In this document: in pieces, positions 13,601-27,100 of the stretch | Numbering within the stretch: the stretch's first letter is position 1 | How the letters are laid out: the number at the start of each line of letters is the position of its first letter | Source of the DNA: Mesaphorura yosii | Taxonomy: Eukaryota; Arthropoda; Collembola; Poduromorpha; Tullbergiidae | Length of the DNA: 64,000 nucleotides | Direction of reading: 5' to 3' | Assembly: GCA_009869945.1 (NCBI GenBank) | Contig: WIXG01000060.1 | Location: forward strand, 124,001 to 188,000 | Made by a program: the position numbers and the translations under genes | Notes under the pieces: generated by a model | What the model saw: only the letters and a program-made list of their open reading frames with translations | Told to the model about the DNA's origin: nothing | The model's database searches: none

Positions 13601-16600
13601 CTTCATCTTACTTTTAAACTGCTACAAACTGGTAGCTCATTATCGCAGCTATTGTGTCCTTTGTACTGCGCTTCATGCTCGTGCGAAGATGACATTTCAG
13701 AAAATTCATTCATTTGACAATGACAACGTACAATGAGGGTGTAGGTGTGGGCGAGGATTATTTGCGGAAAGCTCCCATCAAATCGATATTGCCTAGCAGC
13801 CTCTTGGTGTGCCCATATTGGCATTTTAAACGATAGTTGGTTAAAGTTAAAAATAACGGTCGAACGTGGTTCGTATCTGATTTGAAATTGCTCGAATTAT
13901 TTTTAAAGCTTTTATTAATAAACTTTCATGGGAAAGTTTCTAAATGCTTACCCTATAAATGCCTGTTGTCTCGACTTGACTTGGCATGGCTTCGGACATG
14001 CTTGAAATGAAATGAAGGGGAGACTTTTAGACAAGCAGTATTTGTGTTAGTTTGAGTGAAAGGTGGAAAGCTGGAGAGGAAACTGGAAGAGTTCATTGCG
14101 TGGTCGTGGAAGTAGAGGAAAGTAGAAATAGAAAGCAGAACTGACAGGGCACTGCCTTGGCACAGGAACATTGTGTGCATAGTTTCAGCTTCTGCCAGTC
14201 AAGCTAAAACCATTCCCATTCCCATTCCAAGCCATGTCAGCTTGAAAAATGATAACTCGATAAAAATTATCCCGACGTTGATGCGTGGCGGCGAGGAAAG
14301 ATACCACTGATTAAATGAGATTGCACCATGGCCGGCGTGCCACAGAATTACTGTTTCCACTTTCCACTGCATTGCACGCGATGCGATACTATTAATAGAA
14401 AATGCGCGAGCAGGCGCAATTCATTCGGGCATGTGTGATGTTTAATGAATTGAATTGACGAATGTGTGAATTAAAGCTCCGCCTAAGACCATTTTAGCAG
14501 CCTGCTGTGACGAAACCGTTTAAAAATTGGTGACAAACAATATTGACTTTATGTTTCGAAATTGCTGATAGCACTGATAACTATTTCAAGATGAATTCAG
14601 TGGCATCGATAAGAATCTGGCTAGTTTGCGCGGATATTAATAATTGACTAGCACCCTTTCATTTCTTTTCTTTTCAGTCAATAACTGTCGTGTCTCGTTC
14701 GTTTGGTAATTTCCCAACATCATTTCGGTAACAAGACATTTTCCAAGTCAAGACAGGACAAGAAAGAGTCTAGTATTTTGCATTTCACGAATTGCGGACT
14801 CATGCCCATGCCAAGCATGTTTTGCGTGTGCATACTAAAACCGTGCTTCGTCTTCGTGCGAGCTTTCCCTGAGTGTTGCCGCTGTGCTGTGCAACTGCAA
14901 ACAAGGCGAAGGCATTAAATATTTATTCCGCCATAAACTCCGTATTATCCGACAGGCTGTTGGCTGTTAGCGTCATTTCACGACACAATGCGAATAAAAC
15001 TTGGACTTGTTATCATAAAACGTATAAGCGGCAGCGTAAAATTGTTTTATTATCCAATTTCAAGTATAATCTATTCAAATTAAATTGTCGATTTATAAAA
15101 AAGTGATTCGATAAAAAGGTTGGTTCGTTCGCAGTGCGGAGACGGAAAATTTCGCTCGCAATGAAACGAAGAAATGTCACCGTCGCGTGGTGGAATAAAT
15201 TGAACCAACTTTTAGCAGCACCTCAAATGATGGGTTGAGGTTAACTGCTGCCGCGGCCGTGGTGGCGGCAGTACAAAAATATGAGGCTTGGCATAAAAAG
15301 TTGAATGGAAAAGTAGAAAGTTGGAACGGGAAAGGAAGGAAACGGTTTAACACGCTGCAGTAACCACAAAAACAAAACCCGGCAGACTGCAGGCGTCTGG
15401 CGGTGATGACACGAGAAAGTTTTTATGTTTTCTGTGTTATACCTCGTGCGCTATTCATGAACAAGAATTCCAACATTGTTTTGACTCTGGCGTGGCGTGT
15501 TGGGTTAATGAAAGGGTTCCGTTAATTTGCGAAGCATGTATTTAACTTTTTGACTGACTTGCCTTGTGTTTTCTCGTTGTTCTTATAGCCCAAGGATGTC
15601 GAGATGCCTTCCTATGTAGTCAAGATAACATGTGTATCTCCAACACCTTACTTTGTGATAATGTACGGAATTGTGGAAACGGAGCGGATGAACGTGCTAA
15701 TTGTACAAGTAAGTCAATTCTATTTTCTCTATTCTGGCGAGGTTTAAATTGCAAACTTCGCTTTTCGCCTGTTCTCGCTCATCTCGCATCGAGCTCTTTA
15801 ATGTCCTCTCACGTGTGCTTTTGCTCGTATTGACCAATGGCCAGCCGTCTTCTTTTGTGTTCTGTATTTTGATTTCCCTAAAGATTTCGTCTATTCGATT
15901 GCAGCAACGCAAGAGAATGTTGATGCTTTGTCTCAGCTGCCCTTTCTGGCTCGTCGGCCTTTTTCTATGAATGCCCTACCAAGAGCCGCCTTGTGTAAAG
16001 CAAACAGACATGAAATTCGTGCCGAATTTGTGCGTGGTTTCGAATATTTTTGAATTGGCTCTCATTAGAAGAAAAAGAGTCTTCCATCTATGCATTGATC
16101 ATTATATTACAGGTTTCTTTTCTATTGCTGCGAGACTCACGAGCGAAAGCTTTACGATTCTTTCATCTTTAAGAAATATTTGTTCAAAACGAAATAAGAT
16201 TTAATTTTAGGCAAATAGAATGTAGAACGTAGAAAACGTACTGCCTTTCTCCGTTGGCTAGTGCTTTGTGCCTACGCATGCAAATTTTCGCCTGGGTGCG
16301 TTGGTGTTGGTAAATTTTTACCTGTGAATAATAGCCTAATCTCGTGGGATGGTTCGTTGGCCGAATCAGGTTTCAGTTTCATGTTTCAGCTTTCTCACTT
16401 TCACTCCGCCATTACCATTGCCATTGCATAACCAAATCTAAAAAATCTAGACTCCAAATTCACGTTACCATTACAGCCACACGCGGGCAACGTCCTGCAT
16501 GTATGCTTTCTTACTCCGGCTTTCTCCTCGCTGCGCCTTGCTTGTTCACCTCACTACTTATTTAGCCTCTGGACTTTTTCTTGTTTCATATTCTTCACGA

Positions 16601-19600
16601 GCGAACCAACTCTTGCGTCTTGCCGTCACAGTCGTTGCCGGTGTTTCTGCTGCTACCAATAAAAGTTACAGTGAAAGTCTTGGCTTGACGTGGCATGCAA
16701 GGCACCGTGCTTGGATTTCTTGCACGGTTGAAAAATCGACCACACTAATCAATACATTTATTTTCCAGCTTGACTGGCTTTGGCTTTAGCCCGACATACC
16801 ATGCCAAACCAGCGCGAGCGAGTTCGAGTGCGATTTGGAAAGTGAAAACACATTTGTGTTTGAATGGGTTCGCAGTTGGCAGTGCACTGCAATGCACTAC
16901 TGCGTGGTATTCGGCATTGCAAACCGCGACGGGTTCATTATGCGTTGCATGGGGTTAGAGTTTTATTTCTCTGACTTGGCAGGCAGTGCAGCATGCAGCT
17001 GCGTGCAGCAGTAACGAGAAGATAGACAGGCATGGCATGTGGCTTTAAACGTGAATATTGCATGTAATGAGAAGATAAGCTTAAATATTACACCAGCAAC
17101 GTGTAACATGGTTGGTGGCTAAACAAACATTTTACGTCGTTCGTCGTACGCTGGATTCATTGCATGCACGCTGTGCTGTGGTTTGACTGGAGAAAAGATC
17201 TAGACGAATAAATTTGACACGTGCGATGCATTCATATCTACCACTTTCATACGTTGAGCCGTCTCGAGCAAACGCACATCATGTGCCATTGGCGGTCGCC
17301 CATGCTTGTATCTTCTCACAGAATCTTCGTTCGAAGCAGTGGCAAAGTAAGATATGATAAAATAAGTAGCTAACTTTTGTGATACTAGACTGGGGCTGAG
17401 GCTGAATTTGTAAGAGAAAGCAAATCACATAAAAGATATTCGTATGATAAACAAGGAGGCGGACGTACGCGTACACGTATAATGCATGGCCGGAGCTTTA
17501 AAATAAAATTGAGACGTATCATGTCGTCGTGCTGGAGTGGAGAGAGAAGACGATCGCATTATGATGTATGCGCGTATAGAAAAATTCTGAGTAATGTAAT
17601 ACCGAAGGGAACGATAGAAAAGAGAACGAGGCGTCGCGAGTTACGAGATACGAGGAACGGCAATGGCAACGAGGAAATCTAATCTGCTAAAAAATTTCTT
17701 TAGAAAGGGAAATTGCTGCTGCTGCTGTAATGTCCAAAAGAGAAACTAAACTCGACTTCTTTCTTTTTGACTTGCTATTTCTCTCTTCACGACAACTTTC
17801 ACATGATGGCTGATCTTGGCACCGACGAACGAAGCGAACGCGAATGCGAACGGTCTTATGATCTTATGCGTAGCCGGATGTCGATATTCGCAGGCAGCGC
17901 AGTGGAGGCGGGCGTGGGAATGGGAAACGGAGAATTTTAACCACGCTTTGTTTTTTTGTGTAGGTAATTTTCTTCTGGATCTATTCGCATCTGCAAGTGG
18001 GAACTCATCACTTGGAATCATAATTATAAGTGGCCTAGTTCTGGTTTCGATAGTCGTAGGTTTGTGTTGTGTAATTTGTTACCTTCGAGCGAGAGAAAGG
18101 CCGCCTCCGAACTGGAGGACGGGCGGTGGGCGAGCGGCTGCTAACAACCATGCAAGTAAGTGAAATGCATCGTGTCTGCTTGTCAAATTAACGATATCGA
18201 TGGCAATGTGGCAGATGCAGCGTGGTTGTGAGATGATTGACCTCTCACGCTGCTGTGCCACCAATTTTGAAATTCGTTAATGTTAATTTTATTCAAATCC
18301 ATAGAAGCACGAAACAACGCGGGCGGAGCATCAGCTGGTTCTAACGGAACTGGAGTGATGATCACTCTAAACGATAAAACGCGGCTGCATGCTCTCCAGC
18401 ATCCACACCAATCAACAACAATTGATAGTCTCGAGTCGGGAAACTTGCATCTCCCTGCGGAAAGCCAAGGGTATGTAACATTACAAGGGTACATTACTAC
18501 TATTACAATGCTATTATTAATATGTAATATTACATGTTACATTACAAGGTACATCATCACCTCCTTCATCATGACACGTCTTCACTTCAGCATCACCCAC
18601 AAAATTCCACACTCACTACCTCAACTTCTGCACCGTCTCCTATGCTCTACCATGGCAAACTAAATCCACCCAACTCTGGAATGAAGTGAGTGCAATTTCT
18701 GCCTTTCTCTTCGTTTCTTTGCTGCTCTGTTGTCTTATCTTTGTGTTAATTTGGGCCCGTTGGCATCCAATTCCATAAATTACGAGTCCACTGGACACTT
18801 TCCTGTTTTGTCATAAGTTTCCCGAGTTCAAAGTTATGATTGCATACAAATTACATTAATGCGACCCAAAATATGCGTGCACGAGCCGTCCAAGATTTAT
18901 TGTGACGGGAGAGTAAAATTTGTAATGTAATAAGTTGTCTTCTTGTCTCACGCGTACGCGTTTTAAAATTACATTGCGATATTTGTTTATGAGCACAGCA
19001 AAGTCATTTGCCCGGGAACATTCTGGAAATGGTTTTGTCATTTGCCTATGCCAGCCAGAACCTGAGTCTCACCTCCTGCGCTGTGCTGTGCTGTCGTGTT
19101 TTAAATTTATATTTCGTTTCTCATTACTGCTCCCTGCAACGAGTCTTTGTTTGGGTATCCTCAAGGCAAATGAAAAGAAGGTTCTTAAATCAAAGTAGGA
19201 ACGCAGAGACACGAGTTGAGTCGAGAATGGAACTTCTAGAGAGCGTGGCAACGGCAAAAGGCAAAGGCGGAAGAAAGTTCCCAAGTTTTTAATTATGAAT
19301 CTTTTCTACTTTTACTTTCACCTTTGCCTGCGACAGGCCATAGGCCATAGGCCAAGATATGAAACGGAGAAGTTTCTCTTGCCTTTTAGTTCTAACTTCA
19401 ATCCTTTGCCTTCGCCGGCTTCCAGCACTGATGCTAATCAATAACGTTCAAATATCAATTTGTCATCCCTGCCTGTCACGGTAAAAGTATTATTCGATTA
19501 TAAATTAAGGTTCGGTTTCTTCTGCTTCTGCTGCCGAAGAAGAACTGACATAAAAATTCATGCCATGCTTCTGATTTCAGTGATGTATCACCAAGTCAAA

Positions 19601-20055
19601 AGGAAGAATGGTTCGTATAAGCATTCAACCCAGCCAGCTTAACAAGAAAGGAAGTGACACGACGACGGCACCGCCTACTCTGGATAGATCAATATCATCT
19701 TCATGTCCACACACCATTTGTCAAATTGAAGCAAATTCAAATTCTGCACGACGCCACATTTAACTAGCAAAAACAGATTCAGCCAATTTATCTCCGCATC
19801 TGATTGCAATTGCCATCACCATCACCATCGCCATCAGCAATTGTAATTCCAAGTTTAAGCCGGCCATATTTCTTCAGCTGTCAACATATGAGACCAGGAG
19901 TAGCAGAACCTACGCCGAGCACGGAACAGCGGACATACCAAAACAAGGACCTTTATCATCTGGAGCAGCTCGGCGATGACAACAACTGCAGCAACACGAA
20001 GAAGTCTGAATTGTCTGGATTGTCTAGAAAGTTGGACAAAACACAAAAACAATAA
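10675..20055 (+). CDS. Single-pass membrane protein with CUB and LDL-receptor class A domains (8 exons, 413 aa)
   Basis: Exons are 10675-10789, 12138-12361, 12446-12593, 15589-15708, 17964-18155, 18305-18474, 18591-18685 and 19878-20055; phases join without a stop. Residues 1-34 are a signal peptide. A CUB domain spans about 45-162 (Cys45 and three more, including the MECGDTLQIYD calcium-type segment). An LDLa module spans 166-201 with six Cys and the CGNGADE calcium loop. A hydrophobic helix at about 218-243 is followed by the basic stop-transfer RARER, then a tail of about 170 residues rich in Ser, Thr, Asn and Gln. The order resembles Neto-type receptor auxiliary proteins, but those have two CUB domains; only one is seen here, so I give no name. 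CUB and LDLa modules bind extracellular proteins, so a co-receptor or adhesion role is inferred. The last two tail exons are the least certain: the donor after 18474 (GTAACA) is weak, chosen because it alone keeps the frame open. Introns reach 3 kb. Confidence 0.83.
18475..18590 (+). other. AT-rich mini-intron with palindrome and direct repeats in the CUB/LDLa gene
   Basis: This 116-base intron holds two direct copies of ACATTACAAGG (18478-18488 and 18539-18549) flanking a perfect 14-base palindrome ATGTAATATTACAT (18522-18535). Reading through it in frame stays open until a stop at 18661-18663, but adds a low-complexity Ile/Thr/Tyr stretch, so splicing is preferred. Confidence 0.6.
19581..19610 (+). 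other. Possible 30-base cassette exon in the CUB/LDLa gene
   Basis: It is preceded by a good acceptor (TTCTGATTTCAG) and is open in the frame entered from exon 7 (phase 2), encoding DVSPSQKEE. A weak donor (ATG|GTTCGT) would leave phase 2 again, so the exon could be skipped or included without changing the frame of the last exon. Inference only. Confidence 0.25.
19813..19836. repeat. Imperfect (CCATCA)4 microsatellite
   Basis: Four tandem six-base units, one reading CCATCG, lie in the last intron of the CUB/LDLa gene about 40 bases before the final acceptor. Confidence 0.75.
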
Positions 20056-23000
20056 CAAATAGTAATGCATTTGCTGTTGAGAGCCACCACCACCAACAAA
20101 GTGCTTCACCGTGCTGAATGCCGAGCACAGTTCTGTTCTGTTCCAACTTTTGAAACTCTTCCTCTGGGAGAGAGAAAGTTATGATTTGTATTGTTGCCGC
20201 TGTGCTGCTGGAGAAATTGAAGAAAATGATAATAGATATGATACTGGATATTGCATTGGGTCACAGATGGTCCAAAACAAAACAAGAACTTGGAACAGGA
20301 CAGGATTTCGGCAGTGGCCATTCCTTGGCTTGCATGCGTCGTAGGGTTTGTGGCAGCTACAAAACGCGAAACTCCAACACGGAATCGTGTTGTCTCATCT
20401 AGAGCGTTGAACAGCATTTAAGTGACGAATCAGTAAGTAGGCCGTTGGCTAGCCATCATAGCATCATCGTTGTAATGGGAAGACATTCACAAATCACAAG
20501 TCTGGTCGCTCCGAAGTCATCGCCATGTCCATTTTCCGATTGACTCCTTATGCGGTTCATCACCATAAACTTGGTTCATGGTTTCCTGTACAAAATTGCC
20601 ACAATTCAGATTCCCATTTGACTTAATCTTGGTGGTCATCATGTCACATCCTTCATCCATGAAGATTGTGTCTGATAAATACGCAAATAGTATCCTAACC
20701 ACATTTCGTACACAAGTGATACACAAAGCAGTGTGGTGAAGTTTATGTTTATGGGTTCTGGCACCAATACCCAATCCAATAATGGCAAGGCAAGATTAAT
20801 GGTTGACATTTCACACACTTGACGGACTTCATTCTTCATTCATTCAGAGACTACGACTACCATAAGCATAAGCAGTAGTACAGCACACGAACAGTAATCT
20901 GGGATGTGGGGCACCGCAGGGAGAGACTAAATCAAAACCGAAACTCAAAACTCAAAGTGTAAATAAACTGTAAATAGTAATTATGTGCGTGTAACGTGTT
21001 TGTGTATTTTGTGCATAGTCTTTTCACGATTCGTCATGCGAGAGAAGAAATCTCCGACAGAGCAACATTCAGCAGCAATTCTGTATATAAAACTGCACAT
21101 AAACTCATAGGCTAAGGTCGTGTCTTTGTGTAGTGATTTGCACGAGTCCTCGTTCTCGTTCCTCACCCTATTGATTTCTTCCACAACGTTGTTCGTACGT
21201 GAATCTTAATCTGTTGAGTCTTGACAGCGACATCAAAAAGTAAGTTTGGAAGCATTGTATCGTGTGTTGTGCACATGGAATACAAATTCAGACGACATGT
21301 GCACTTTGCAGCAAGCAGTGAAAGCGGAGAAAGTATTTTATAATGTAGAGCAAATTTTGCGAACGAGGACAGATAAAAAGAGAAGCAAAACTTTTATCAA
21401 TTCAATCAACTTTTTACTACCCAGCAGAGTACGGACTACGGACTACTTTTATTAAATCTCGTCTTATGAATTGTAGATATTTTGTACTACTATAATAATA
21501 TGATTATGTACTACACTAGACTTGTATTGTGTAATTTAAGGAGTTTGAATTTGAATTATCAATCTGTTGCATCAGCGAGAGGCAAAAGTAGGACACGTGC
21601 AGCAAAACTGTCTGGGATTCATGCTGCTGTCAGCCTTCAGCCAGGAAAAATTTCAAAGAACATTAATTTCCAATGCAAAGTAGACTCTTGCAACGTGTAA
21701 CGTGTTTCATTTCGCGCGGTGTATGTTTTCCAAGTGATAAATACGAGTTTCATGATTCGCGAGCATAAAGTCAATAAAATGTTTCATTTTTCAAGATTTC
21801 TAAGGACTTGATTTCAATTTAATGCTGCAATGGATTTAAATTAAATTTTCAGCAGAAACTCTTATGATTCAGCTTTTAGACTTCTGATACGTTTTGTTGA
21901 ACCAAACTCATAATTTATACAAGACGTCATATAATTCTCATTAAGATCTTATCACAATGCCAAATTAATGGTCTTTGGCTTGTTACTCACTCTGAACCCG
22001 GGCCGCGGGCGTGTCGCATGTGCAGTACGCATAATTTGACAGTCATGCTTGCAGTTTGTCAAGACTTTCAAACTTTCTTGTGCACAAAGCTGAAATTTAT
22101 ACCTGCTCGCTTTCTTGCGTTATGTTAATGTGTATTTGCACGTGCAGCTGCAGCTCCGGGAAGAAGAAATCTGGGATTTCTTGCAATTCTTCCGTTCCGA
22201 GTAAATGCACATTTCTCATTTGTGTACACAGCGCAAGCGCAAAAGTACTTAATATGATAATTATTACTTTCGTACACACAATTTAGGCGGCCGCGTAGCG
22301 TAAGCAACTTTTGTAATTCTTGTGTAATTAAACTAATCTCGTCTCTATTCTGTGTATACTCATGTACAGTGTACAGTAATATGCTAATATGCTGTATATA
22401 GTTAAGATAAGTACCATAGAGTAATTAGTAGTTCACCAGTACGTCGTGTAGAAGAACTAAGCCTGGGGTAATTTTAATACAGTCTACAGTAGACTGGAGA
22501 GATTGCGATATCATAAACTTTAAACTAGGTTTTAGTTAAGTACTCGCCTCGCCTCACTCATGAGTAGCAAGTGACATTTTGTACTCGGGTAATATTTTAA
22601 GTGGAAACTCCGGTTAAGCCTCCTAGTTCAGTTGGTCGTTAGTGTCACCGGAGCCAAAGTTGAAATTCTTGTACATTTCTATTTCACTTCGCATATCAAT
22701 CAATTAATTATCATTCCGTTAGAGTCTTACCACAATTGCTGGAACCGAAACAGGAAAATATCAAACGAGTATCATGAACAGTAGCTTTCAACTTAATTTG
22801 TGCTAATGTGCTAGACAGACACTTGTTGGAAATAGACACTGGAGGATTATCTTTGTAGATCCATATCACTTTAGTTTTTAGTATCCTGGAGCAGTGTCAC
22901 CCATCTAGCAATTAGGAAGATAAACGCGTGGTTAAGTTGGATTCGGATTCGGATTTATACGACATGGAGTGATAATTGGTCACACGTTTTAGCTACAAAC

Positions 23001-24112
23001 GAAGGTAATTTAAAAATAATCCCACCGGACGACAGATCTCACTCAGTTGCTAACTGCCAACTGGGTTAATGAACTCACACTCGATTCTGGGGAATAATTA
23101 CGTACAAACGGCCTCCTTTAAGCAACTTCATTACTGTAATCATTTGAACAGTAAGTAAGCAGGAAACTTTCGTACATATTTTCAGCATCATTTCATGTTT
23201 ACCCACTTGGGGCATTGATTGAGACAAAATATCATGGATTGTATCATCACTATTGCAACTGCTAATCTGATTAAGGTTAAGCGAGTTAGGATTTGGACAT
23301 TAATCTAGGCTACCATTGTAATCATGAATGACTTTACGTACTGGTTTAATAAATACAGTATAAAAATCTAATGATTTCGCGATCGCCGACCATTTATTTG
23401 TGCAAATTCGTTGCGAAGATGCCACGCCACATGTGAATGGAAATTGCAAGTGTTCAAACCTCCACACCCGTTTTCTTCCTTTGCTCTGCTCAGGACGTCA
23501 TTAACCGCAAACCAACCAAGCCTTATCTCGTCAATTGTGTACACAACTGCATGGGCTATGGAGGCTATGAATAATGAGTATGAACTCGCATTCTTATCTG
23601 CGCTGCGCCTCAACCGTGATGTCACCCTTCTGCATTGCTCTTGTTCAGCAAGAAGCACGCACGGCACGTACCTCAACTCGTGAACGTTACAGACTTTCCT
23701 GAATCCATAGACCACGGGACCAGACTCGTGCATAAATTGATTGCAGCTCAATATATAATTGCAATTGTTTTCAGCCAAATTCTGCTGGCTCCGCTCTAGG
23801 AGCGCATTTATGAGTTATAATTCACATTTTATGAGCTCTGTGTTACTTCCTTTTGTCGGTGAATTTCACGAGTTCATGTTGGCAGTTTCTGTGTTCCTAC
23901 TTAGTAAACTCGGAAATGGAGTCCGTGTCGACTTGGTCCTGCCTCCTGACTTTAACAATTGTTACCGGATGTGACGATAAACTGTGCTAAATCGTTGCAG
24001 CCGTTGGTCACCTTGAGTGATGAGTTTGGTAGATCATAAAATCAAATGTACAGGAGCTGAGACAATTCCAATTGAACCAAGCCTGTAATCGCATAAAGTT
24101 GGCGCAACGAAA
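20056..24112. other. 3' UTR of the CUB/LDLa gene and intergenic DNA
   Basis: No coding exon can be supported. AATAAA occurs at 21773-21778 and 23348-23353, so the 3' UTR could be about 1.7 kb or 3.3 kb long. Around 22376-22620 the DNA is AT-rich with many near-repeats of TACAGT and TAATATG. Confidence 0.5.
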
Positions 24113-27100
24113 ATGGAACCTGAAGCAGAGAGGACCATATTTTCCAATGGAAATCAGAGACAACGTGGAAAATGTAAGTGTAGATGATCATAATCCTTAT
24201 CACACCTCCATTTGGATTATACAGATTGTCATTGTTTGTATTGTAGTCAGACGCAGCAAAGAGCCATATCCATCGGAATACGAAGCGCTGCTTGGAGTGC
24301 AAAAGAATCCAGCCTACCCCAAGTCCGTTTTCTTCATCGTGGTCAACGAGTTTTGTGAGCGGTTTTCGTTTTATGGATTGCGAGGTTAGTCAATCACAGC
24401 CACACAAGACGCTTCTCTCATTGGTTTTACTTTTAACATTGAATTGTTTCAGCCATCTTGACTCTGTACCTTCGAAATATGTTGAGGTACACGGAGAACA
24501 CAGCAACGGTCATTTATCATGCCTTCATAATGTTCTCCTACCTGACGTGTGTACCTGGTGCAATTATTGCAGACTCGTTCCTCGGAAGGTTCAGGTAATG
24601 ATTCACTTGCACGGTAAATGTGTAACGAACTTCAAGGCTGCCAACTCTGTTCGTTTGTTTACGTGGCTCCGTTTCGTTTCAGGACCATTTTCTATCTATC
24701 CCTTGTGTACGCGATTGGCAATGCCACTATGTGTTTTGCATCGATTGGCACCACTCCATCAATGTCCTGGATTCCCACAGTGTAAGTAATTAAGTGCTAG
24801 AGACTTCCACCATCTTCATTAATTAATGCAGTGTTTCTTCCTGTCTTCCAGACCACTCAGTTTTATCGGTCTCAGCCTCGTGGCAATCGGCACGGGTGGA
24901 ATCAAACCCTGCGTATCTGCTTTTGGTGGCGATCAGTTCCAAATACCTGGACAAGAGAGCGCGCTGGAGCAGTTCTTCTTCATATTTTATTTTGCAATTA
25001 ATATGGGAAGTATGATTTCGACATTTGTGACGCCAATTCTGCGAAGAGACGTTTCTTGCCTGGATTCGGAGACATGCTATCCGCTGGCGTTCGGATTGCC
25101 AGCTATTCTGATGGTGACAGCACTAGGTAATAGTAACTCTGGTATTGGAAACTGGCAATTCGAGTTTATAAATGTATTTGTGTTCCAGTTATTTTTCTTC
25201 TCGGTAAACCGTTCTACAAAATGAAGCGACCAACTGGAAATGTGATAGTACAAATATCAATATGTGTTTGGGTAAGTTACTCCGTTCACAATTTGACTTG
25301 TGTCCAGTCGATGAACTTATGTTACCTGGTCCAGCACGCGCTCAGCAATCGTCGCAAGGGAGTAATAACTCGCGTGCACAACGAACACTGGCTGGACAAT
25401 GCGAGCGATAAATTTGATCATGACTTTATTCAAGATGTAAAGAAATTATTCAGTATAATCCTCCTTTTTTCTCCACTGCCAGTATTTTGGGCATTGTTTG
25501 AGCAGCAGGTAAAAGACGTCGACACTACATACATAATTGACGATAGGCTGCAGTCACTCAAATATTTTTGTTGGAATTTTCAGGGTTCGCGCTGGACGCT
25601 GCAAGCTACGCGTATGAATGGGGCCTTGTTCAACGGCGGCTGGACAATCAAACCTGATCAGATGACGGTGGTGAACTCGTTTCTGGTTTTACTGTTCATT
25701 CCACTCTTCGAACAATTACTCTACCCAGCGCTTGCGAAGTGTCACGTACTGAAGAAACCGTTGCAGAGAATTGCGGTTGGCGGATTTCTTGCATCCGCAT
25801 CTTTTGTTATTGCTGGAGTTGTGGAGCTCAAGCTCGAAGTAAGCCCTTCGCCATGCCTCTGCCTTAATTCCATTAACTTTATGGGAAGCGCGTAGTAAAA
25901 GATCAGAGAGATCTTCTTAAAAATTCTACGCGAAACTTTGTTATAGTTTTTTCTCAAGTCGTAAAATATGCTTTTAGCATCCCAGGCTCAAACTGCTTCG
26001 GGCTCGTCTCGTCCCACGCAAGCTCGAAGAAAACTTTTCGTATAAAAATGCTAGAATGCTAAACTGGCAAATCAGCACATGCATGCAAAGATAATAAAAT
26101 TATACAGCTCAAGATGTGCTCCAAGACAAAAGCTGCAGTCTCTATCGTCTGTTCGTTATTTGAATATTTAAGAGGATTTTAGTCGGCGAAACTTTTCACA
26201 TTAATGACATCAAAATCAGGCGAGCCGTAACTCAGAGTTCGGGTAACCTTTGAATAAAAATTAAATTACCAAGTTAAGGGTTAACGCATTTTTGTTTTCT
26301 TTAATTGCAGCCGACGTATGCGAACATTCCAGGAGCGATGCGGAGCCAAATTAATTTCTTCAATACACTTCCTTGTCAATTAAATGTATCAATCATGCCG
26401 CCACCGGAACCGTTCTTCATAAATAATGGAGATGGTGCAACTCTGTTTATCCAATCACAGACATTACTTCCAAATGAAAACATTGTCTTCAATGACATCC
26501 CAGCCGACATAAATTATTCAGTACAAATTCAACCACTACACGGCGACGACGTCTGCTACATCAACATCAACGCTAATACTGCTGATGGAAATGGGTCTAG
26601 GAAGGCGGTTGTTGACTTTAGCAACTACAACGGCAAACCTCTCAACCTTATTTCCGAATCAAGACAGGTTAATTCATTTACTTTGTTGTGTCCGTCTTTG
26701 TTTTTGCTACAACAGTAGTTTCTTTGCTGAGCAGGTCGAAACCATCTTGATCGGAGTGAGCGACGAGTACCAGCTTGAAGTGAAGTTCTCCGGTCAACCT
26801 GATGATCTGACAAAGTCTCAAGATGGCAACGCGAAGTTAAAGTATGTGACTAGCCAATTATGATGAAAATGTATCATGATTAACCAAGCTGAGGTTGAGC
26901 TAATTTGAACTAAGGTTGTGTTTTGGGTCCTAGAATACTTTTTGATGACGAGCCGATCGCTTCTCAAGAGTTCACCCAAGTTGTCCTACGCTCGCTGAAC
27001 TCCCCGAATAGGAACAGCTACAAGTTCGACCTCATCTCGTCAAGCGCTTTGAGTTGGTCAACGATGAAAGAAGTTGAGCCTGGCAGGTAGGCTGAATAAA

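Noticed and set aside
18280..18663. Unspliced 127-codon frame as the end of the CUB/LDLa protein
   Set aside because: It reads through an AT-rich repeat with acceptor and donor signals nearby; splicing to the phase-matched exon at 18591 gives a more protein-like tail. Not fully excluded.
22617..22690. tRNA-like A-box (TAGTTCAGTTGG) at 22624-22635
   Set aside because: The following sequence gives no convincing anticodon arm, T-arm or GGTTCRANNCC B-box, and the acceptor ends do not pair.
23368..23778. Minus-strand 136-codon frame and its plus-strand partner
   Set aside because: No recognised family features or splice context; several frames of this length are expected by chance.
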